From assembly GCA_963978895.1 (NCBI GenBank), contig OZ022240.1, positions 19,405,483 through 19,469,482 of the forward strand: 64,000 bases of DNA. The letters are read 5' to 3'. Positions 52,284 to 63,559 of the stretch are shown piece after piece. Origin of the DNA: Erpobdella octoculata (Eukaryota; Annelida; Clitellata; Hirudinida; Erpobdellidae). Made by a program: the position numbers and the translations under genes. Positions within the stretch are counted from its first letter, which is position 1; each line of letters opens with the position of its first letter. The notes under the pieces are model-generated. The model had not been told where the DNA came from. It searched no databases and worked only from the letters and a program-made list of their open reading frames with translations.

Positions 52284-52920
52284 TGGTGGAAAAAAATATT
52301 GACATTGAATTATCACGATGCAGTTTGGTTTTAAATTATCAAATTTTTACACTTCTCAAATTAAGTTAAAAATATTTTAATTGCATAAATTTCAGCTGCT
52401 GCGTTATTTCTGTTTTGAAAGGTAACAATGTTATTGCATATTCTGTCACCAAATTTTTTTCTTATTTTTTAAAAATCCAACTTTTTACATGAATATTTTT
52501 TGTTACAAAAATAATGCTGCCATTTTTGCAGATTTTAGGTAAGTAGAGAAACATATTATTTGAGCAAAAAATATGATAAATATGAAAAAAAATCTATTTA
52601 TAGCTAATTATGAGAAAGTTAATTTCGAATTTGCTTGTAACAAATTCAATAACTATTGTTTGCTCTAATTTTTCTGTAGAACTCTTACAATAACGTGTGA
52701 AAAATTACATGTGTAAAAACAGCAAGCGAAAAACGAAGAAAATGTAAGCATGCCATTTTTCCTGTCTTTTCCCTTCACCGTATGTCAAAATATTTTGTGA
52801 AGAATAATCGCAATAAATGCAAATTTTATTGCAAAATGAAAAATTTGAAAAAGTTTTTATTTAATCATTCGGCTTCAAATATTTAGTTAGTGATAGTGAT
52901 GAATACAAGTTAAATCTTAC
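52284..52920 (-). other. Intron of the PEBP-like gene
   Basis: GT (GTAAGATTT, at 52920) to AG (52284), 637 bp, AT-rich, no feature. Confidence 0.7.
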
Positions 52921-53185
52921 GATCGTCGTAGAAGATGGTTACATTTGATGCGTATTCATTGAACTGCACTCTCGGCAGAGTTAGCTGTCCAAACTTGTCT
53001 CTCGACACAATCGAGTTACACGGTCCAAATTCTGGCACTGTCAGCTTCGGGGTGCTGGGTGAGCAAGGCTTCAGTGTTGAAAGATTCAAATTGTAACAGA
53101 CATCATATTTTTCAGGAAAGTTTAATGATACGAAAAGTAATAAATACAAAACAGTTGTTTTCGTTAATGATTTTTTAGTGGCCAT
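52921..53185 (-). CDS. Secreted PEBP-like protein, exon 1 (signal peptide)
   Basis: ATG at 53185; 88 codons plus one base, donor C|GTAAG. MATKKSLTKTTVLYLLLFVS is a typical signal peptide. Then KLTVPEFGPCNSIVSRDKFG, LTLPRVQFNEYASNVTIFYD, which fits the PEBP N-terminal strands. The family's DPDxP ligand-pocket motif should fall at the junction, but the sequence reads YDDP then INYYLFF, so the pocket looks altered. Total protein about 210 aa, like other PEBP proteins. PEBPs bind anionic phospholipid headgroups; the target here is unknown. Confidence 0.72.
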
Positions 53186-54239
53186 TGGTTAAATAAAGAT
53201 GGTAAATTTTTTGTATCTGTTGTAAGATTTTCTATAGGTGTATGTATTTAATTTGATGTTATTTCTATCATCGGTAAACATCTGACGTCAAAGTTCTTTT
53301 TTGAAAAATGTAGTACACATTCAATCAATTAAAATATTAGAGTAATTCAACTGTTTAAATTAATTAAATGTTTATATATGAAAAATTATTGAAAATAAAA
53401 ATTTTGAAGAAAACTTTTCGGCAGATTCAGAACTCTTATTAGATCATCAAAAAACTGTGGATATGGAAAATAAAATTCCAGCATTCTTAGCTAATTATTG
53501 TTTTTCTAGCTAGACGCTATAAGCGTGTGACGTTCATTTTCTGATAAATCTGCAGAATCAAGAGCTGAATTCACAGGAATCGGCAGGTGTTCATGAATTC
53601 ATGTTCCAATTGCAAATGTGGTAAATTTGTTTGTTGAGAAGCCAGCACTTTATTCCTTGACTGCATGCTGCATACAAGCATCAACTAATGAATAAGGTCA
53701 TTGGAAAAAATTATTAAAGACCACAAATAAAAACTTAATTAGTTTTTGTTTGTCGGTTATTCCAGAATTGTAAACGATATTTTTCAAAAATACTGTCAGT
53801 AGCGACTTTAAAAATACCTTCGATAACGATACCGAGCCGAAATAAATATTGACGACGCATCGACGTCGATACCGATATTTCGATACCGATAGGTTCTGCA
53901 TTTTCCGACATTTGTAAAGAGAGACTGTAGACAGGTGCGGATACAGGATTAGTGGAAAGAGGGATTCCAAAACGGGTTGAGAACATTTTTTCCAGTTTAG
54001 TGTTAGATAGGTATATAGGTTTTAAAAAATAGTTTTGGTTAAGACTTATTAATTCATAAACTGAATTTCTGTTACAGTTATTAGTAGACTAGTAGTGTTA
54101 GTTAAATTTACTAACTTTCTTTGTTATCAAATTCCGTACAATACAGAATCTATTATTATAATAAAAGCATGATCAGCGGGAGATCCAATCAAGGTGTGCC
54201 TCAATGCGACTTAAAATCAAATAAAAAACAGAGCTCATC
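53186..54239. other. AT-rich, no gene
   Basis: 53815-53895 has scattered GATACCGAT-type units. Nothing else recognised; the upstream side of the PEBP-like gene (promoter) must lie here on the minus strand. Confidence 0.45.
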
Positions 54240-54951
54240 TGGTTCTATCGCGGTAGCCGTGTTTCTTACCCTAGGAGTAGTTGCAGCTTTCAACTTGATC
54301 CAGATTGCAGCATCATCCCGGTTGATATGGTTCGCGATCTCGGCGTTATACTAGATGTTACACTAAATGCACACATCACATCCGTGACACGATCCTATTT
54401 TTATCAGCTACGAAATATCAAGCAAGTCAGATGATGTTTGAATAAACATTGTCTACGGGTTTTGGTCTAGGAACTTGTCATGTCCAGATTTGACTACTGC
54501 AATGATATCCTCGTCGGATTACAGACAATAGCTCTCCACCCGCTATCCTTCATGCTGCATATTGGATTGTTAAAAGCATTGAATATTGCAATCATTTTGC
54601 AGCAGTACTGCGTCAATTACATTAGTTACCAATTCCAGCAAGAATAACGATCAAACTCTGCCCACTCATTCACTCATGTATAATATTTTTCACACAAAGC
54701 TCCTGGCTACCTGAAATCACAAATTAATTTGTCTAATAAATTTGTGCTCGAGTCAATCGGAAAAACAGAGACTCCGCTCGGCATCTTGAGTTGTTGCAGT
54801 CATCTTCAGAGCAAACCGAAACTATAGCAAACGTGCCTTGCTGTAGTTGGTCCAACTGCTTAGAATAGTCTGCCAGCCCAGATTCGGGGAGCGAAGACAG
54901 TTCAGACATTCAAATTTGCAGTCAAACCTCACCTTTTCAATTTACATTGTA
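54240..54951 (+). pseudogene. CR1/L2-like LINE C-terminal relic
   Basis: Plus strand: DMVRDLGVILDVTLNAHITS and VTRSYFYQLRNIKQVR, then after a stop ELVMSRFDYCNDILVGLQT. The end matches the usual LP..IR....V..FK...K.HLF terminus (AVKPHLFNLH). Multiple stops. A MITE inserted near its end. Confidence 0.8.
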
Positions 54952-55182
54952 CAGTATCGAACAGATTAATTGAAACAAGATAAATTTTTTTATAAAATGT
55001 TTTACTTGTCATTATTAGATCACTTAACCAATCACAAAACACTTGATACACACGCGCAGCGCTCGCTAGACTGTGTTAAGAAGTAAAAAACTGACAGTGT
55101 TTCCACTAAAAATAATAAAAATGTTAACAAAGCTAGAAATGCAAAAAAAATTTTTGTTTCAATTAATCTGTTCGATACTGTA
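54950..55182. mobile_element. Mariner-type MITE with perfect 27-bp inverted ends
   Basis: Element 54952-55180 (229 bp), TA on both sides. Ends start CAGTATCGAACAGATTAATT and match over 27 bp without mismatch, then remain alike (AAATTTTTTT). The CAGT...ACTG ends and TA target are typical of Tc1/mariner-derived MITEs. Confidence 0.9.
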
Positions 55183-55943
55183 AATAGTTACTAATATTCT
55201 CGCCTTCGAGCAAGATTTCAGTATTGATTAAGCGTGTCGCTAAATGACAGTTGTATTGTTTTTTATTGCAACAGGCGCGGTCCCAGGATTTTCTGGTGGG
55301 GGAGATGATAAATTTAATGTTGATTGGGAGTCTTATATTATATATTTTTTATAGTTTTTAAAGTTATCATCAAGTAATGGGTGTGTTGTAAGAAAATTGC
55401 GTTTTTGAACATAACAAATGTGTATGTTCCTACTTAATATCCATACAAATACATTACAAAATAACATTGATATCATGCCCTTATAAGCAAAAAACAATTC
55501 TTTTGCAAAGGCGTGCAGTTCATCAACATCTCCTAATCAAAAAAAATATTAAAAAGATATGTCTTTAGCCTAATTTTAATTTGTTTAATGTCTATAGAAT
55601 GACGAACCTGCACTCTCCTTCAACCTCAGTAAACGCAAATGCAATATTCAAAGAGTGTTAGGTTTGAAACAAAAATTTGATAGTTTTGTTAGTCAAGTTT
55701 GACTCAAATGTATTTTAGTTCGTCGAGAAAGCGATAGAACGTGTAAATAAATGACAATCTTGTGTTTCAGGGTTTGAAGTTTGGCTAGAAATTTTGCATT
55801 CTCAATACTCAGTGGGTGCCGATTTAAGGAATGACGTAATCATAATAAAGTTGCTGCAGCGCACGTTTTTGCTGGAAGTTCAAGATTTTTTAGAGTTTGT
55901 GCAGTTGAATTAGTAAACCAAATATTGATTTATGAAAAACAAA
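55183..55943. other. AT-rich, no gene
   Basis: A GGCGCGGTCCCAGGATTTTC stretch at 55274 resembles DNA-transposon subterminal sequence, but no partner end was found. Confidence 0.4.
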
Positions 55944-56930
55944 TTAAATACTGGCTGTACAAAAAGCAAACGGCATCGGACCTTGCAAGGCATCGGACCT
56001 CCTCTCTTTGTTGCTTCCTAGAACTTTCAGAAAACTACTTCGGATTGTTCTGTGCTGACGCTCTACAAGTTTATTTGCCTGTGGGTGATAAGCATTTGTT
56101 ATTCTTTGCTTCGTTCCTGTCAGTCGATGTAATTCAGTAGACAGTTTGTTGCAAAATTCACGACCTTGGTCATTGATCTGTATAGTCACACAACCATGTC
56201 GACAAGTAAGTTCATAAAGAAAGGTGGCAACGACTTTGGCTGTTTTTGAGGCTATAGGTTTTGTTTCCACCCATTTGTAATGAACAACAACGCAAATAGC
56301 AACATATCCCTCGGTTGTCTTTGGTAAAGTCCACAAATTTACAGCAATATGTGATCCAACTTTGCTGGGAATAGGAATAGAATGCATTGTAGGAGCAGCT
56401 TTGTCGAAGTTAGTGTTTCTACGTTGAAAAGCTTCACAAGTTGCGACAAATTTTCTCCCATCCACATTCATTCATGGCCACCATACATCAGCGTCCAACA
56501 ATTTAAATAATGTTTTGTCCCTGCCAATATGTCCACCTATGGCTGCCGCTTGAATTGTCTGTTTCTCTTCACTCCCTTCAGTATCATTAGTTTTATTGGC
56601 AGAGTATGGTTTATTTAAAAAATTGTTACTACAACTGCCTTGATGAATAGCTTTTTGAACATCTTTTCTGATTTCTGTTGCACTTTTTATTACGAGTAAA
56701 TAGGCTGGAGCCATACTGATAGACTTTGATTTTTGCTGGCCGTATCGATATTGCAGAACATCGTTGTTTATTATGTATTGGTTGCACATTGTTTGCATGT
56801 TTACTTTCTGACCTGGTCGTCCTTTCATGTGGGCTGGATAAGAACCATCTCTTAAAAATCGATCAATGTCGTCAAGTTGTTTTTCTTGTTTGTTATTTAA
56901 AATTAAATCACCGGCATAGCCTTCACTCAT
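55944..56930 (-). pseudogene. GIN/KRBA2-like DDE integrase relic
   Basis: ATG near 56930 (MSEGYAGDLILNNKQEKQLD). HHCC zinc finger: GGHIGRDKTLFKLLDADVWW, then in-frame TGA at 56472-56474, then MNVDGRKFVATCEAFQRRN, where the last zinc Cys is Phe. Core: AVNLWTLPKTTEGYVAI (the expected first catalytic Asp is Asn), NDQGREF (second Asp kept), ANKLVERQHRTI (Glu kept). The C-terminus breaks off after a short duplication near 55985. KRBA2-like proteins derive from Ginger/GIN elements. A nonsense codon plus two lost key residues show it is dead. Confidence 0.82.
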
Positions 56931-57059
56931 TTTGTTTTTAATTGTTATCATCCATCTTAAGTATATTTTAGTTTCTTTTAAAAACAAAATTTAATGTTAT
57001 TACACAATTTTTGAGTTCGAAACAGCCGAAGACGCTGTAAAACTAAAGTTGAAAATCGG

Positions 57060-57360
57060 GGACATTTAATAACATAAAGTAAAATGTAATCAAAATTATA
57101 AATTTGTATTAAACCTGTAAACGGCAAGTTGAAAAAAATAATATTCCATAACATAGAGTAAATCTTAATTATAAATGTGTGCTAGAGTTTTCCAATCTTT
57201 AGAGTATGGAACAAGTATGGAAAATTTATTAACATAGAGTAAAATGTAATCAAAATTATAAATTTGCATTATACACGCAAACGGTAAGTTAAAAATACAA
57301 AATATTCCATAACATAGAGTACACTTTAACTAGAAACTAGAAATTTTGGTAGAGTTCTCC
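57060..57360. repeat. Two tandem units of about 164 bp
   Basis: AACATAGAGTAAAATGTAAT at about 57070 recurs at 57234 with the following 60 bp; both halves end with ATTCCATAACATAGAGTA. Confidence 0.65.
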
Positions 57361-57367
57361 ATTCCTT

Positions 57368-57576
57368 AGGTAGGGTGGACTATAGAGTACATGTCACCTG
57401 ACTAGAGTACGTTGTGCCTGGATGCTAACCAGGTAGTCTGTAATCTAGAGTACATTATGACTAGGTATAGCACACCTATAGAGTACATCCTACCTAGGTA
57501 TGGTGTACTCTATGAGTACCTAATACCTAGTTATTATGTACTCTAGAGTGTCTCCGGCCTAGAGTCCACCCTACCT
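57368..57576. repeat. MITE-like inverted repeat, about 209 bp
   Basis: AGGTAGGGTGGACT (57368) is inverted at 57563-57576. The interior is rich in TAGAGTACA and CCTAGGTA-type units that pair with each other. Confidence 0.6.
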
Positions 57577-57579
57577 CCT

Positions 57580-60500
57580 ACACCGGAAAACCAGTGAAGG
57601 TTGATGAACAACCACCGAATTGCTGTGAAAATAATAAATAGTTATTTACAATCAATAAATTATCCAAAATAATTATTGAGAGTGGCCTAGAAAAATGTAC
57701 AGGAAACCTTTCAGCTTGCAAGATAGGTACGGTGAAAATTTAAACAAGCAAACTTTAAAAAAAAACTATGTTTTCCATGAAAATCCCTTATATATTTTAG
57801 GACTCGTCTGAATTTTATGTAAATTTTTCTTTTCAAATGACATTTTTAAGTTTATAAATGTGAATAATTTTATAATTTAGTTAGATGTTTTTGTTTAAAA
57901 AAAAAATTTTTTTAATAAAATATTAATACTTGTTTAGAAAATTTAAAAAGTGCAATGTCATGAAAAACAAGCTTATCATTCAAGTTTCGGCTCGATTGGA
58001 TGACGGGATGTTTGTTAATTAGATAAGATAAGATAATAACGTTTATTATAGTAGACTGGTAGATCTAGCAGTTTTTCGAGGCAACATGGGAAATTTTAAT
58101 AGACAAGCCAATTTTTATACCATTCAATAGAGAATATGTTGTAGAATGTCTGCATGAAGATACCACGAATGAGCAGTTATGGTACTCTAGTTATTAATGA
58201 TTTTAGACGTACTCTTTTGTCTCATTACGTAAGACAATGTCGCGTTACGCGCAGTAACATATTTACTCGCTTAGCCAATAAGAATTCAATAAAGGCTCGT
58301 TTTCTATGCTATATTTGCCTTGTCTTTGTATTCATTTTGCATTGCCGTTTTTATCGCGTTTGAATTCGATTTCTCTTCAATATCTTAACGTTTTATTTAA
58401 GCCTTAGATTTTGATTTGGACGATTTTGGATTTTTAGCAGCGTTTTTTTAAATTTCCTATTCATTTATATAGTTGTATAATTGTATAGTTTGTATAGCAT
58501 AGTACATAGTTTTTTCTTCGGTCAGTCTTGTCTTTTGTCTGTCATTCTGGTATTTTTTTTATTTTCTTTTACTCGTGTTATTACATCTGTTAAGTTTGGT
58601 TATGGTAAGTTTGTATTGTAGTTAGCACATTTTTTAATCTAAATGTAACTAATATCGCAATGTAGTGCGTTGTGTGTAAATCTGCTACTGAAGAAAAACT
58701 AATCTAAATATTGAAACAAGATGGGAAAACTTCTCTATTGAATTCTGCAACTGTAATTGGAGATACAATTTTAATTGACAGTTTAACTCTATAAATGTGG
58801 ATGTTTGTATACATAAGTAAATAACAAAGCAAAGAAAAATAATCAGCCACAGCCTTGTGTTAGTTTTAGTTCTAGCAGCTAGCTGATCTAGCTCCAATAA
58901 AAAGAATTTAAGATCTACGTTTTCCTCACAATAAACAATTATTCCAGTCAAATATAAAGTAGTTCAAAAATTATTCCTGGAAAGCTACCTCAACTGAAAA
59001 TGCATGTTTTGAGAACTCATTTTCAGGAAATGAAATTGAAGTATTTCTTAGACAATGATAGATGGAGCTGGGGAAAATAGATTTTAAGTTGTGTCTTATT
59101 AATACTGATATAGAAGCAGCACCTGATAGCCCAGATAGCCTAATTATTGTATAAGTTGTAAATGTGACATTTTAAAAAAAGCCCATGCTCTTCTAAAAGT
59201 TGTTCATGTTTTAAATATGAGCTACATTGTATCTGCCTGTAAACATTGCTAAGGTAAAGTTTGTAATAAATCTCTTCATACTGATAATCTTGAAGTAGAT
59301 GTGTTTAAGGGCGATATATATGGAGGCCTGTATGAAAAAACTGTTAAAATCGATGAGATACTATTTTAATTAGGCTTGCCCAAAATTAGTCTTTGTTTTT
59401 GGACATATTTATTCTTTAAATTGGCAAAAAAGTTGATGCTCTTAAAACAGTTTTGAAGGTACTTGTATATGCTTGTAAATGTTGCTGTGACAAAATTTAA
59501 GATAACTGACTTTATATTAGTGGTCTTGTAAATAATATCTATTATTATCTATAATAGTGAAATATGTGTAAATGTCAGAGTTGGCCAATGTGAGCAGTTA
59601 TTACATTTTATTTAAAGTGATATATAGAAACTTATCAAGTTCTTAAGAAAATGTCTTCTTTGTTCTGCAAGGTTTTGATGTTTATTAAAATAGCTCTTGT
59701 ATCTTTCCTCCAGTTACACGTCTATTATTGTTGTAACAAGTTCTTCTGCACATGAGGATATTGCTAAGCATTGTCTCAATGTCAAAACTGTTTGCTTGTG
59801 TGTTATAATAAACAGCAAACAATTTGACTATGATATGATGTGCATTATTTGTCTACAAAATCCTCATAATCTACACTTCCCAGTTTACTTCAGCCAGCAC
59901 GACAAAAGTTGCTAACAGGGTCTCTGAATTGAATTAAAATTTGACAATGTTTAAAGTGGTGTTTAGAATGTCTCTTCGGAAGCACTGAAGTGTCACAGCC
60001 AATGTAACAGCAGCTGGCAAACCATTCTCAGTCTGGCAACCCCGAACCTTCTGTCTACAGCACTCTTGATATGTGTGGTGGACACAAGAAGTAAAGTCGT
60101 GGATGAAGATCTGACTCTTCTGCTCGACTGAATTGTGCTCAATATAATGATTTTTGAAGCTAGATAACAGTTATTATTATAATTATTTAATAAGTTGAAA
60201 CTTATACTTTGTTTTTAGAATTAAAATTTATGTTGTTCTAAAAACCAGTGTTTGATAAATTTCTTGTCTTTAAGATGTTTGAGCATGTTCCTTTAAAAAG
60301 TGGTACGATTCCCATAACCGGCACCCCCTTCAGCTATTTTCAAATAAGGTTGTGTTTTCAGGTTGTATTGCTTTTTAAATACTGGAGAATTTCGAAAACG
60401 TAGACTAGTTGAGTGTACATAATCGTTTATACAGAGGAGTTAAACTGGTTTAAGAGTTTAAAAGCATTTGATAATCAACAACATTCTTCGGGCAGCTCCA

Positions 60501-60980
60501 TAAGCAAACCGAAAATAAAAGTTTTGTTAAAAAATATAGAAATAAATAACTAAACTGTTTTATGAGCATTTGAGCGTAAAAAGTTTAAATTTCGTGGAGA
60601 TAATTTGTAAATTAAGCGTCACTTTTTACGCAGAAATAGAAAAAGCTGGCTTTTGATTGGTTGGCGTTAATAAACAGATTCGCGAGTTTTGAGCAACTTC
60701 TTTTGCTAATAACTTTTTTTAGGGACTGATCTGTGTCTGGTATCTCTTGCCAGCTCTTAGTTATAACAAATACTATAGTTTAATGTACTTTTTGGCTTGT
60801 CTATTAAAATTTCCGTACCAAAAGCTAAATCTACCAGACTATAGTGGTTTAGAAGACTTTACGCCTATAGACAACCACTTCGAATTAAAAAAAAATAATA
60901 ATAATAATAATAAATAGAATAAAATAAAATAATGAAAAATGATAATAATAGATAAATAAACTAATAGAAAATAAATAATT
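57580..60980. other. 3.4 kb AT-rich stretch, no recognised gene
   Basis: Open frames are short and without recognisable domains. 59150-59270 reads as a Cys-containing relic (CKCDILKKAHALLK, ACKHC) that I cannot assign. 57990-58010 shares a GATTGGATGACGG block with 18900. AATAAT runs at 60895-60915. Confidence 0.45.
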
Positions 60981-60990
60981 TGTATAAAAA

Positions 60991-62262
60991 TCAGTATCCA
61001 TATCCATGCCTGGATAGCGCTACTTTAAAAGATGTGGTAGTTTCAGATGCTACAGTGTCATCGTCCAACTCATTCCATATATTTACCACTCTAGAACTAA
61101 AAAAAAGCCTTTTTATAGTCTTTTCTTGTTTTTTAAAAAGCTTGAATCTATGTCCCCTAGTGCTTTGAATCGGTGGTTGTTCAAAAAACATTGCTGGTGT
61201 TAAATCCTCTTTTCCTGTTATTATCTTGTAGGCTTCGATCAAGTCACCCCTACTTCTCCTTTTCTCTAGAGTTGTTAAGCCACATTGTTTTAATCTTTCT
61301 TCGTAAGGTAACCGGCTTAAATGCTTAATCAACTTTGTAGCCCTCCTTTGTACCTTCTCCAACACTACGATGTCCTTTTTTAAAACAGGGCTCCAAGCTT
61401 GTACACAATATTCTAGATGTGGTCTTACCAAACATTTGTATAGCCTGATAATTATTTCCTGGTTTCGACTTATTATTGTTCTTTTGACCAATCCTAAAAT
61501 CTTATTGGCTCGCTTTGCTGCTTCCGCACACTGTCTTGATGGTTTGCCGCTATTGTGTACTATAACTCTCAGATCCCTTTCCTCTTCAGATGTCTTCAAC
61601 AATATTCCTCCCATCTCATACTGAAACTCTTGATTACTATTACCCATGTGCATCACTGAGCATTTATCTACGTTGAACATCATTTGCCAGTCTAGGGACC
61701 ATTGGTATATTTTTGCAAGATCTTTTCTTAAAATGTCGGCATCCAGCTCACACTCTACTTTCATGGATAACTTTGTGTCATCAGCAAATTTCGAGACCTT
61801 TGAACAAATCCCTATATCAACGTCGTTAATGAACAGAACAAATAGTAAGGGTCCCCACTTTTTATGCTTTTCCACTCCGAGTATTTCCTTTTAATTCCCA
61901 CTTTTTGTCTTCTGTCAGCTAGCCATTCTTTGATCCATCCTCGAATATTACCTCCTATTCCAGCAGCTTCTATTTTTCTCATCAACCGTGTATGTGGTAC
62001 ATTGTCAAAGGCTTTGGCAAAATCCAGATAGACTATGTCTACAGGGGATCCTTTGTCTAAGTGGGTATAAACATTTTCAAAACAATCTAGCAAATTTGTT
62101 AGACATGATCGCCTTTGTACGAATCCATGTTGGCTGTTTATCATAATGTGATTCATTAATTTGAGCTGAATGATTTTTTCCATGACTTTGCAAATAATAC
62201 ACGTTAGACTTACTGGACGATCGTTACTTGCCTCAGATCTGCTACCTTTTTTAAGTTTTAGA
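60991..62262 (-). pseudogene. CR1-like LINE RT, 5'-truncated, frameshifted
   Basis: Minus strand from 62262: LKKGSRSEASNDRPVSLTCI, NSQHGFVQRRSCLTNLLDCF, YLDFAKAFDNVPHTRLMRKI. A frameshift with small deletion near 61860 removes most of the GVPQGSVLG block. It continues GPLLFVLFINDV, FADDTKLSMK (catalytic Asp pair kept), VLEKVQRRATKLIKHLSRLP, RRSRGDLIEAYKIITGK and ends near RHGYGY. It closely parallels the CR1/Jockey-type LINE at 4460-7504 but is a different family. Confidence 0.88.
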
Positions 62263-62293
62263 TGCAGAAGCTCATCAACAACGCAGTACACAA

Positions 62294-62632
62294 ATGTCTG
62301 TTGAGGAATTGCAAATTTTTCATGCTTTTCATGCCGCATCACAACAACGTTATGTCTATCGACTTACTCCTCAACATCTAGAAGCTTTTCACACTTCCAT
62401 TGCTGCCTCACAACGTCATCAAATTGAGCAAATGTCTCCCCATGAATTGCAGTTACATCAAGAAACCAATGCTGCCAAGGAACGCCATCGAGTTTTGCAA
62501 ATGTCTCCCAATGAATTGCAACTACATCGTGAAACCAATGCTGCCTCGCAACGCCATCGAGTTGAACAAATGTCTCCCAATGAATTGCAGCTACATCGAG
62601 CTGCTAATGCGATCTCCCAACTTTTAGCATGA
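62294..62632 (+). CDS. Helitron N-terminal repeat region ORF
   Basis: 112 codons with about four units of a 23-residue repeat (core QMSPNELQLHRETNAASQRH). Such repeated R/E-rich units precede the Helitron-like N-terminal domain in animal Helitrons. The ORF ends just before the zinc-type region, which lies in another frame, so this is probably the broken 5' part of the transposon protein. Confidence 0.65.
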   Translation: MSVEELQIFHAFHAASQQRYVYRLTPQHLEAFHTSIAASQRHQIEQMSPHELQLHQETNAAKERHRVLQMSPNELQLHRETNAASQRHRVEQMSPNELQLHRAANAISQLLA

Positions 62633-62638
62633 AATCGT

Positions 62639-63061
62639 GTGAGTGAGGCAGTTCGTAACGAAGCAATTAACTTCAACGAAACTCAATTCGATCAACATGA
62701 TTGTGGTGAATTTGATGTTTTATGTACTTCATGTCGATCAAGAAATTTTGCTGCAGAGCAACCATCAGATGGACTATTCACTTCATTTTGTCGAAAAGGC
62801 AAAGTAATGTTGCCAAACCAATTGACATTCACGGTAATACACTTGGATATCCCGATTTTCTTAAAAGCCTCATGTCAGACACGTCCAATCCAGATAGACA
62901 AAATTTTCGACAACATATTCGATCATACAACAGCGCAGTTTGTTTCGCTTCCATGGCCGCAAAAATTTTTGATTTGCTTATATATAGAATTTTTTTTATG
63001 GTTATCAAATTTCATTTTGTTTTTGGTGACTATTTTTATAATAACGGGCGCCGTATTTTAA
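62639..63061 (+). pseudogene. Helitron-like N-terminal domain relic
   Basis: INFNETQFDQHDCGEFDVLC, then TSCRSRNFAAEQPSDGLFTS with CRKGKV. A frameshift near 62815 leads to KPIDIHGNTLGYPDFLKSLM and RQHIRSYNSAVCFASMAAKI. Sequence then runs into the 3' terminus. In full-length elements this domain precedes Rep. Confidence 0.8.
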
Positions 63062-63093
63062 AACTTCCGTCATTTTTGACGGGCTATCTCTAG

Positions 63094-63559
63094 TAGCTAA
63101 TATGAGAATTTATTTTCATGTTACAATCCTGCAATATTATTTCAAATCTTACAATTTGGTGGTCACTAGAATGAAAAGGCTCTCCTCTTTTTTTTTTTTT
63201 GAAAAACAACATGGCGCTTTGTAAGCTGCCGGCCGCGCTCAAAACTTTGTTCGCGTGTATTTCTGTTATTTTTTATATAATTAAAACTTAACTTTTGATT
63301 TAGTAATTAGTAATGCAGTTGTCGCGAGAATTTCGATACCTTAACTTATGAAATAGTAACTTTGAATCCTTCGAAAAGGGATTGCGATAATCCGATCTAT
63401 TTCTAGAGACTTGTCGTTCTACATTACACCAAACTTGAATATAAGTTTGGACACCTTAAAGCAGAAGAATCTCGATTGATTTCGGAACTTTTGAACTTGA
63501 AAGAATTTTTTTTAAAAGATATTAATTAATTAAATTTTAAATCTGTTAATTACCATCAA
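63094..63559 (+). other. Probable 5' UTR of the LINE at 63560
   Basis: A T-run at 63188-63200 is followed by GC-richer sequence (GCTGCCGGCCGCGCTC). The left boundary is not defined. Confidence 0.4.

Larger units (their letters stand above)
62256..63093 (+). mobile_element. Helitron deletion derivative, longer copy
   Basis: 5' side contains the ALRxR-like repeat ORF (62294-62632) and zinc-type N-terminal region. It then jumps straight to the 3' terminus: hairpin CCGTCA-TTTT-TGACGG (63067-63082), 7-nt spacer and CTAG (63090-63093), then host T. Rep and helicase are missing. It shares its last 430 bp with 3890-4321. It abuts the CR1-like LINE on the left. Confidence 0.8.

Noticed and set aside
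59150..59915. Possible Cys-rich host gene (CXC-like)
   Set aside because: Several stops, no clear domain and no splice structure I could support.
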